The notes under the pieces are model-generated. The model made no database searches, was not told the origin of the DNA, and saw only the letters and a list, made by a program, of their open reading frames with translations. From Crocinitomicaceae bacterium (lineage in GTDB: Bacteria > Bacteroidota > Bacteroidia > Flavobacteriales_D > Sanyastnellaceae), in assembly GCA_002729115.1 (NCBI GenBank), contig PBWG01000006.1, positions 1-5,483 on the forward strand: 5,483 nt of DNA, in the 5' to 3' direction. Of this stretch, positions 1 to 5,483 are shown one piece after another. Position 1 is the stretch's first letter, and every line of letters begins with the position of its first letter. A program made the position numbers and the translations under genes.

Positions 1-90
1 AGCAGCAGGCGCTTCCTCAGCAGCAGGCGCTTCCTCAGCAGCAGGCGCTTCCTCAGCAGCAGGCGCTTCCTCGGCAGCTGGAGCTTCCTC
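1..90 (-). repeat. 18-bp in-frame tandem repeat encoding EEAPAA in the S16 tail
   Basis: Four identical 18-bp units (plus-strand reading agcagcaggcgcttcctc) occupy 1-18, 19-36, 37-54 and 55-72. A fifth, diverged copy lies at 73-90 (ggcagctggagcttcctc) and encodes the same peptide. The array starts at the window edge, so more copies may lie outside. Each unit is six codons, so gain or loss of a unit keeps the frame. Identity at the synonymous positions in four copies suggests recent expansion by slippage or unequal recombination, rather than selection on the protein alone. Confidence 0.95.
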
Positions 91-603
91 AGCAGCAGCC
101 TCGGCGGCTGCAGCAGCGGCTTCTGCTTCAGCGGCGGCAGCCAATTCAGAGGCGGCAGCAGCCAAGCTGGCGGCGCGCTCCTCGTTAAGCTTGCGCTCGG
201 CGTCAAGGCGTGCCTTCAACTCTTTGGCGGCAGCGGCGTCCAGTCCGTCGCGCTTGGCTTGGATCTTGGCCTGCTTGTCGTTGAACCATGCGTCAAAGCG
301 CTTCTGGGCTTCGGCCTCAGTCAACGCACCCTTGCGAACACCGTTCAAAAGGTGGTTGTGGTAGATGGCACCTGAGTACTTCAGGATGGCGCGGGCCGTG
401 TCTGACGGCTCTGCACCGACTTGCAACCAGTGCAATGCGCGGTCGTGAACGACTTCGATGGTCGCAGGGTTGGTGTTGGGGTTGTAAGTGCCGAGTTTCT
501 CGATGAAACGACCATCGCGCTTGGCGCGGGCGTCAGCAGCTACGAGGTGGTAGAAGGGTTTGCCTTTCTTACCGTGACGTTGGAGTCGGAGGCGTACAGC
601 CAT
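1..603 (-). CDS. rpsP: 30S ribosomal protein S16 with long Ala/Glu-rich C-terminal tail (3' end outside window)
   Basis: S16 is a small-subunit ribosomal protein that binds 16S rRNA and helps 30S assembly. The reading frame is open for 201 codons from the ATG at 603-601 to the left edge, with no stop, so the C-terminus is missing. The N-terminus reads MAVRLRLQRHGKKGKPFYHL, followed by RDGRFIEKLGTYNP (residues 29-42) and HDRALHWLQVGAEPSDTA (53-70), which is the S16 core. That core normally makes a protein of about 80-90 residues. Here a charged, probably helical extension follows (about 95-150), then an Ala/Glu run (150-171), then five EEAPAA units (172-201). Long acidic/alanine tails on S16 are known in Bacteroidota; their role is unclear to me. 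The start is fixed by the conserved N-terminus. There is no good Shine-Dalgarno, only A/T-rich sequence upstream. The gene lies 75 bp downstream of folE on the same strand and has its own likely promoter. Identity is very secure; only the tail length is unknown. Confidence 0.97.
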   Translation of the reverse strand, partial: MAVRLRLQRHGKKGKPFYHLVAADARAKRDGRFIEKLGTYNPNTNPATIEVVHDRALHWLQVGAEPSDTARAILKYSGAIYHNHLLNGVRKGALTEAEAQKRFDAWFNDKQAKIQAKRDGLDAAAAKELKARLDAERKLNEERAASLAAAASELAAAAEAEAAAAAAEAAAEEAPAAEEAPAAEEAPAAEEAPAAEEAPAA

Positions 604-620
604 GGGAAAAACTTTTTAAA

Positions 621-635
621 AGGGTCCTAAACCCT
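621..635 (-). other. Small hairpin in the rpsP leader, followed by a short T run
   Basis: Read on the minus strand, AGGGT-TTAGG-ACCCT can form a 5-bp stem with a 5-base loop. It is followed by TTT, AAAAA and a second T run just before the rpsP ATG. The element lies after the putative rpsP promoter and before the start codon, so it would be in the rpsP 5' leader. It could be a weak terminator for folE read-through, a leader structure affecting S16 expression, or chance. The stem is too short to call a confident intrinsic terminator. Confidence 0.25.
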
Positions 636-659
636 GTTGTTGATGCCAAAATTGGAGCG

Positions 660-667
660 CAAAGATA
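660..667 (-). promoter_or_regulatory. Putative rpsP promoter, Bacteroidota-type -7 element TATCTTTG
   Basis: On the minus strand, TATCTTTG matches all fixed positions of the Bacteroidota primary sigma factor -7 consensus TAnnTTTG. It lies about 11 bases after the folE stop and about 57 bases upstream of the rpsP ATG, a sensible place for the promoter of a ribosomal protein gene. At the usual 19-base spacing the -33 position reads GTGG, inside the folE 3' end, which is a poor match to TTTG. Transcription would start near position 650-655 and leave a leader of about 50 bases. The call rests on the -7 match, strand and position only. Confidence 0.5.
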
Positions 668-678
668 GCTGAAATTCC

Positions 679-1359
679 TTACGCCCCCACGTGGGCGAGG
701 AATTCATTCCGTGTGTCGACGTCGTTGTCGAACAACCCGCCATAACTCGCTGTCACGGTGGAACTGCTTTCATCTTGGATGCCGCGGCTGGACACGCAGA
801 GGTGCTTGGCGTCGATGACCACGGCCACGTCGTCTGTGCTAAGGAGCTCTTGCAGCGATTGAAGCACTTGACGGGTCAGCCGCTCCTGGACTTGAGGGCG
901 ACGCGCATAGTGATCCACGATCCGGTTCAGTTTGCTCAAGCCCACCACTCGTCCATTGGGGATGTACGCCACATGGGCGTGTCCGACAATCGGCAAGAAA
1001 TGGTGCTCGCACGTGGAATTGACGTTGATGTCGCGTTCCACCAACATGTGGTTGTACCCGTAGACGTTGTCGAAGGTCTTGACGTCCGGGTGGTTCGCAG
1101 GGTTAAGTCCTGAGAAGATTTCCTTCACATACATCTTGGCCACACGCTTTGGCGTGCCGGACAAGCTGTCGTCGTTGAGGTCGAGCCCCATCACGTCCAT
1201 GATCTCGCGAAACTTGGTTTCGATTTTCGCGATCTTCTCCTCGTCGCTCAACGCAAACGCGTCGGGTTTGAGGGGAGTGTGGGACGACGTTCCAACGTGG
1301 TCGTCGCCCATGGCGTCTTCGTGAGACTTCGGTGAATGCGGGGTGGTGGGGGTTGTCAT
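679..1359 (-). CDS. folE: GTP cyclohydrolase I
   Basis: The enzyme converts GTP to 7,8-dihydroneopterin triphosphate, the first step of folate and other pterin synthesis. The family forms cytosolic, zinc-dependent homodecamers. With the ATG at 1359-1357 the product is 226 residues, ending in TAA at 681-679. The catalytic core is complete. CEHHFLPI (117-124) supplies the zinc ligands C117 and H120, and HLCVSSRG (186-193) supplies H186 and the third ligand C188. GLSKLNRIVDHYARRPQVQE (140-159) is the family signature, and SSTVTASYGG lies near the C-terminus. Residues 1 to about 38 are a Thr/Pro/His/Asp-rich, probably disordered extension, as is common in this family. The frame also has an ATG at 1398-1396 that would add 13 residues of non-conserved sequence. 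I prefer 1359 because AGGA lies 8-11 bases upstream and the longer start leaves less room for a promoter. It is transcribed divergently from dnaE and in the same direction as rpsP. Confidence 0.96.
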   Translation of the reverse strand: MTTPTTPHSPKSHEDAMGDDHVGTSSHTPLKPDAFALSDEEKIAKIETKFREIMDVMGLDLNDDSLSGTPKRVAKMYVKEIFSGLNPANHPDVKTFDNVYGYNHMLVERDINVNSTCEHHFLPIVGHAHVAYIPNGRVVGLSKLNRIVDHYARRPQVQERLTRQVLQSLQELLSTDDVAVVIDAKHLCVSSRGIQDESSSTVTASYGGLFDNDVDTRNEFLAHVGA

Positions 1360-1473
1360 GAGGCAGTCCTGAAAGGTAGGCAGTCCTTGTCCAAGCATTG
1401 GGGACTCAATGTGGAAAACAACAGGGCTCGTCGGATGTTCGGTCGTCGAAGATGTCGCGAATTTCGGAAACCC
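1360..1473. promoter_or_regulatory. Divergent intergenic region between folE and dnaE
   Basis: This 114-bp gap should hold the promoters of both folE (minus) and dnaE (plus), since both genes start here and face away from each other. I see no full TAnnTTTG element on either strand. The nearest is TACCTTTC on the minus strand (1378-1371), seven of the eight positions, without a -33 TTG at the right spacing. It would give folE an almost leaderless transcript beginning close to the ATG at 1359. On the plus strand the dnaE start is preceded by ATTTCGGAAACCC, with no clear Shine-Dalgarno. The regulatory role comes from gene layout, not from a recognised site. Confidence 0.5.
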
Positions 1474-4400
1474 ATGATTCTAATTTACGACACGGAGACG
1501 ACGGGATTGCCACGGGATTGGAATGCACCAATCACCGACGGCGACAATTGGCCTCGTTTGGTCCAGTTGGCGTGGCAATTGCACGACCCTCAGGGCAAAC
1601 TCCTGTCCCGTGGAAACCGCATCGTGCAGCCTGACGGGTTCACGATTCCGTTCAACTCCACCAAGATCCACGGAATCACCACCGCCCGTGCGCAAGAAGA
1701 GGGGTTGCCGTTGGACCAGGTCATGGAAGAATTCATGGCCGACGCCGCACAAGCGACGTACGTGATGGGCCACAACATCGGGTTCGACGTCAATGTGGCA
1801 GGGGCTGAGTTGGTGCGTTTGGGGCAAACGCCCGAGGGACTGACTGAGAAGGCCCTCATCGATTCCAAGGACGAGGGCACAGAATTTTGTGCCATCCCCG
1901 GGGGGCGGGGCGGGAAGTTCAAATGGCCGACGCTGACGGAGCTGCACCAAAAACTTTTTGGGGAAGGGTTCGGCGACGCCCACGACGCGGCCTACGACGT
2001 GTCGGCGACGGCGCGTTGCTTCTTCGAGATGGTCCGCCTGAAGGTCATCGAGCGTCCTGAATTTGAACATCCCGAAAAGGTGGTGTACGAGGCCCCCAAA
2101 CTGGAAGCCGCCAATTTTGAGGCCCCTGAGAAGGCTTCAACCAAGGAAGCCGGCCCCACCAAAACGGCCAGTGGAGATGCCTCCGCCTTGGAGGACGTTC
2201 CGTTCACGCACTTGCACGTGCATTCCCAATTCAGTGTGCTCCAGGCGGTGAGCCCGGTGGGTGAACTCGTTGCTGCGGCGAAGGAGATGGGCATGCCGGC
2301 CCTTGCGGTGACCGACCATGGGAACATGATGGCGGCGTTCCAGTTTGTGCGCGCGTGCAACAAGGAAGGCATCAAGCCCCTCGTGGGGGCGGAATTGAAC
2401 GTCTGCAAAGACATGCGCGACAAGTCCAAAAAAGACGACGGATACCCGACGGTGTTTTTGGCCAAGAACAAGAACGGTTACCACAACCTCGCCAAGTTGG
2501 CTTCCAAGGCCTACACGGAAGGCTTCTATTACGTCCCCCGGATTGATCGGGCCCTCGTGGAGGAATTCAAGGAAGACCTTGTCGTTCTGACCGGTGGCCT
2601 GTTCGGGGAGGTGCCGTCGTTGGTGCTCAACGTGGGGGAGACCCAAGCGGAGGAGGCCTTTGTGTGGTGGAAGGGCCTGATGGGCGAGGACTTCTATGCA
2701 GAGCTGAATCGGCACGGCCTGGAGGAGGAGTCTGTGGTCAACGACTTTCTCCAGCAGATGGCCGCAAAGCATGGTGTCAAGCTGGTGGCAAGCAACAACA
2801 GCTACTACACGCGCAAGGACCAAAGCGACGCCCACGACATCCTGTTGTGCGTCAAAGACGCCCGCAACGTAAGTCAACCCAAACGCTACGTCGGCAAGCG
2901 CGGCCGCGAATTCCGGTTTGGGTTCCCCAACGACAGCTTCTACTTGAAATCACCTGCCGAGATGAAGGCGTTGTTCGCGGATGTCCCTGAGGCTGTCACC
3001 AACATCGCTGCGCTGGTGGACCAATTCGAGGACTACGTCCTGGAGCGCGACGTCTTGCTTCCGGCGTTCGACATTCCGCAAGAATTCGTGCACCCGGAAG
3101 ACGCCCAAGACGGCGGCAAGCGTGGCGAAAATGCCTACCTGCGGCACATCACTTACCTCGGCGCAGAAAAGCGGTACGGAGACATCACCCCGGAAGTCAA
3201 GGAGCGTCTGGACTTTGAGTTGGAAACCATCGAGCGCACGGGCTATCCGGGCTACTTTCTCATTGTCCAGGATTTCACAACCGCGGCCCGGGATATGGGG
3301 GTGAGCGTGGGGCCTGGGCGTGGGTCCGCCGCGGGGTCGGCGGTGGCCTATTGCGTCGGCATCACGAATGTGGATCCCATCAAGTACGATTTGCTGTTTG
3401 AGAGGTTTCTGAATCCCGACCGTGTGAGCCTGCCCGACATCGACATTGATTTTGACGACGAAGGACGTGGTCGCGTGATCGATTACGTGATCGAAAAGTA
3501 CGGCGCCAACCAGGTGGCCCAAATCATCACCTACGGCACGATGGCCGCCAAGTCGTCCATTCGTGACACGGCCCGGGTGATGGAGTTGCCCCTGGGCGAC
3601 GCCGACCGTTTGGCCAAATTGGTCCCTGACATCTCATTGAAGAAGATGTTCTCGCTGGACGACAAGGCCTTGAAAGAGAAGGTGAGGAGCGAGGGCTTCG
3701 CCATGGTGGAACAGCTCAAGGCGATTAGCCAGCAGCCCACGCTGGAGGGCCAAACCCTGCAGACCGCACGTGTTTTGGAAGGCAGCGTGAGGAACACAGG
3801 GATCCATGCCTGCGGCGTCATCATCACGCCCGACGACATCACCAATTTCGTTCCTGTGGCCACGGCCAAGGACAGCGCCATGGCGTGCACGCAGTTCGAC
3901 AACGCGGTGGCCGAGGATGCTGGGCTGTTGAAGATGGATTTCTTGGGGCTGAAAGCCCTCCCGGTCATCAAGGACGCCGTGAAGAACGTCAAGCTGCGGC
4001 ACGGCCTGGACCTCGACCCAGACACGTTCCCATTGGACGACCCCAAAACCTACGAGTTGTTCCAGCGCGGGGACACCGTCGGCATCTTCCAATACGAATC
4101 GGCCGGCATGCAGAAGCACCTGAAGTCGCTTCAGCCGACGGTGTTTGAGGATTTGATTGCCATGAACGCGCTGTACCGCCCGGGTCCGATGGAATACATC
4201 CCGGACTTCGTGGCGCGCAAGCACGGCCGCCAGGCCATCACCTACGATTTGGATGCCTGCCAAGAGTATCTCGAGGAGACTTACGGCATCACGGTGTACC
4301 AGGAGCAGGTGATGTTGCTGAGCCAAAAGCTGGCCGGCTTCTCCAAGGGCGAGGCGGACAGCTTGCGAAAGGCGATGGGGAAGAAGAAAAAGGACATCAT

Positions 4401-5483
4401 CGACAAGATGAAGCCCGATTTCTTGGAGCGCGGCAAAGCCAACGGCCACGACGCCGAACGGCTGGAGAAAATCTGGACCGACTGGGAAGCGTTCGCGTCC
4501 TACGCCTTCAACAAGTCGCACTCCACGTGCTACGCTTGGGTGGCCTATCAAACGGCCTACCTCAAGGCCAACTACCCCGCGGAGTTCATGGCGGCCCAGT
4601 TGTCCAACAACATGAACGACATCAAGGAGGTCACCAACCTCATGGAGGAGGCACGCCGTCAAGGTGTTCCCGTGTTGGGGCCAGATGTGAACGAATCGTC
4701 ATTCAAGTTCACGGTGAACCAGGAAGGCGCCATCCGCTTTGGCCTGGGGGCCATGCGTGGTGTGGGGGAGGGCGCCGTGATCGCCATTGTGGAAGGCCGG
4801 GAAGGCGCGCCGTATTCGTCGCTATTCGACTTCTCCACCCGTGTGAACCTGAAAGACTGCAACAAGCGCGTGTTTGAGGCCCTTGCACTCGGCGGTGGGT
4901 TTGACAGCTTTGGGTTGCACCGGGCCCAGTTCTTCGCGCCGGATCATAAGGACCGTCCGCTCGTGGAGTTGGCGGTCAAATACGGAGCCGCAACCCAAGA
5001 ATCGGCCAACAGCGCCCAAGCGTCCCTGTTCGGCGGCGAAGACGGGGCCATGGATATTCCCGAGCCACCCATTCCGGAGTGCGAGCCATGGGCCTCCATG
5101 GACTTGTTGAACAAGGAGCGAGAAATCGTGGGGGTTTACATCTCCGGCCATCCTTTGGACAAGTTCAGGCTTGAGGTGGACCACCTCTGCGCCAAGGACG
5201 GTTTGGCCCGGTTGGACAACATGGAACGGGAAAAAGGAAAGATGCTGACGTTCGGAGGGCTGATCACGGCGGCGGAACACCGCATCAGCAAGTCTGGCAG
5301 GCCGTGGGGCTTCTTCGCATTGGAAGACTACCATGGGGCCCACGAATTCCGATGCTTTGGAGAGGATTACGTCAGGTTCAAGGAATTCATGGTTGAAGGG
5401 TGGATGGTCATCGTGACCACCCATGTAAAGGAGCAGGGGTACGGCAGAGAAGGGTTGGAAGCCAAACTTCAGTCCATCGAACT
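1474..5483 (+). CDS. dnaE: DNA polymerase III alpha subunit with fused N-terminal 3'-5' exonuclease (3' end outside window)
   Basis: This is the replicative DNA polymerase catalytic subunit. The ATG at 1474 begins MILIYDTETTG, placing the exonuclease motif right at the N-terminus as expected. There are 1336 complete codons with no stop before the right edge. Domains: a DEDDh exonuclease (about 1-185) with D6 and E8, D105 in HNIGFDVN (100-107), and H170/D175 in HDAAYD; a Glu/Ala/Pro/Lys-rich linker (about 190-243); a PHP domain opening with HLHVHS (246-251) and TDHGN (280-284); and the C-family polymerase core with GPGRGSAAGS (613-622), PDIDIDFDD (654-662), NTGIHACG (774-781) and KMDFLGL (820-826). 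Likely catalytic aspartates are D657, D659 and D822. ALYRPGP (899-905) and FNKSHSTCYAW (1012-1022) follow. QASLF (1182-1186) fits the sliding-clamp-binding motif, and an OB-fold begins near 1257 and is cut by the edge. The exonuclease-PHP-polymerase order is the usual Bacteroidota DnaE form, typically 1400-1500 residues, so perhaps 70-170 residues are missing. No frameshift is seen. Confidence 0.97.
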   Translation, partial: MILIYDTETTGLPRDWNAPITDGDNWPRLVQLAWQLHDPQGKLLSRGNRIVQPDGFTIPFNSTKIHGITTARAQEEGLPLDQVMEEFMADAAQATYVMGHNIGFDVNVAGAELVRLGQTPEGLTEKALIDSKDEGTEFCAIPGGRGGKFKWPTLTELHQKLFGEGFGDAHDAAYDVSATARCFFEMVRLKVIERPEFEHPEKVVYEAPKLEAANFEAPEKASTKEAGPTKTASGDASALEDVPFTHLHVHSQFSVLQAVSPVGELVAAAKEMGMPALAVTDHGNMMAAFQFVRACNKEGIKPLVGAELNVCKDMRDKSKKDDGYPTVFLAKNKNGYHNLAKLASKAYTEGFYYVPRIDRALVEEFKEDLVVLTGGLFGEVPSLVLNVGETQAEEAFVWWKGLMGEDFYAELNRHGLEEESVVNDFLQQMAAKHGVKLVASNNSYYTRKDQSDAHDILLCVKDARNVSQPKRYVGKRGREFRFGFPNDSFYLKSPAEMKALFADVPEAVTNIAALVDQFEDYVLERDVLLPAFDIPQEFVHPEDAQDGGKRGENAYLRHITYLGAEKRYGDITPEVKERLDFELETIERTGYPGYFLIVQDFTTAARDMGVSVGPGRGSAAGSAVAYCVGITNVDPIKYDLLFERFLNPDRVSLPDIDIDFDDEGRGRVIDYVIEKYGANQVAQIITYGTMAAKSSIRDTARVMELPLGDADRLAKLVPDISLKKMFSLDDKALKEKVRSEGFAMVEQLKAISQQPTLEGQTLQTARVLEGSVRNTGIHACGVIITPDDITNFVPVATAKDSAMACTQFDNAVAEDAGLLKMDFLGLKALPVIKDAVKNVKLRHGLDLDPDTFPLDDPKTYELFQRGDTVGIFQYESAGMQKHLKSLQPTVFEDLIAMNALYRPGPMEYIPDFVARKHGRQAITYDLDACQEYLEETYGITVYQEQVMLLSQKLAGFSKGEADSLRKAMGKKKKDIIDKMKPDFLERGKANGHDAERLEKIWTDWEAFASYAFNKSHSTCYAWVAYQTAYLKANYPAEFMAAQLSNNMNDIKEVTNLMEEARRQGVPVLGPDVNESSFKFTVNQEGAIRFGLGAMRGVGEGAVIAIVEGREGAPYSSLFDFSTRVNLKDCNKRVFEALALGGGFDSFGLHRAQFFAPDHKDRPLVELAVKYGAATQESANSAQASLFGGEDGAMDIPEPPIPECEPWASMDLLNKEREIVGVYISGHPLDKFRLEVDHLCAKDGLARLDNMEREKGKMLTFGGLITAAEHRISKSGRPWGFFALEDYHGAHEFRCFGEDYVRFKEFMVEGWMVIVTTHVKEQGYGREGLEAKLQSIE

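Noticed and set aside
1..90. Possible CRISPR-like or other non-coding repeat array
   Set aside because: The units are contiguous with no spacers, are 18 bp long, and are in frame with S16. This is a coding tandem repeat.
288..630. Two plus-strand open frames of about 70 codons opposite rpsP
   Set aside because: They are antisense to the conserved S16 coding sequence, overlap each other, and have no recognisable domain.
691..1113. Plus-strand open frame of 140 codons opposite folE
   Set aside because: It is the antisense of the conserved GTP cyclohydrolase I core and has no features of its own.
1438..1450. Inverted repeat TTCG-N5-CGAA upstream of dnaE as a possible operator
   Set aside because: Four-base arms in GC-rich sequence are expected by chance, and no known binding site is matched.
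3634..4662. Long minus-strand open frame (342 codons) inside dnaE, with similar ones at 2137-2877, 2950-3522 and 4822-5424
   Set aside because: All lie opposite strongly conserved polymerase coding sequence, and their products are rich in His, Val, Leu and Arg without recognisable motifs. They are antisense shadows of a GC-rich gene.
698..5390. Apparent excess of GAATTC hexamers
   Set aside because: Most copies inside dnaE are the in-frame codon pair GAA-TTC (Glu-Phe), so codon preference explains them without invoking a sequence signal.

Overview
The window looks like chromosomal housekeeping DNA from a fairly GC-rich member of the Bacteroidota. Three independent signals point there: a DNA polymerase III alpha subunit with a DEDDh exonuclease fused to its N-terminus, a ribosomal protein S16 with a long Ala/Glu-rich C-terminal tail, and a sequence matching the Bacteroidota -7 promoter element (TAnnTTTG) in front of the S16 gene. 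Neither of the starts that can be placed firmly has a strong Shine-Dalgarno sequence, which also fits. The phylum call is an inference from these features, and I cannot place the organism more finely.

Layout from left to right. Positions 1-603 (minus strand) hold rpsP, whose C-terminus runs off the left edge. Its last visible 90 bases are a tandem array of 18-bp units encoding EEAPAA. Positions 604-678 are a short gap carrying the probable rpsP promoter and a small leader hairpin. Positions 679-1359 (minus) hold folE, GTP cyclohydrolase I. Positions 1360-1473 are a divergent intergenic region. From 1474 to the right edge (plus strand) runs dnaE, the replicative polymerase, of which 1336 complete codons are visible. 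It is cut within its OB-fold domain.

The three genes serve translation (S16), pterin/folate synthesis (FolE) and DNA replication (DnaE). They do not form one pathway. folE and rpsP share a direction and could be partly co-transcribed, while dnaE is transcribed divergently. I found no tRNA, rRNA, CRISPR array, insertion sequence or mobile element, and no previously undescribed system. The most interesting details are inside known proteins: the in-cis proofreading domain of DnaE next to a PHP domain that appears to have lost some metal ligands, and the repeat-expanded tail of S16.
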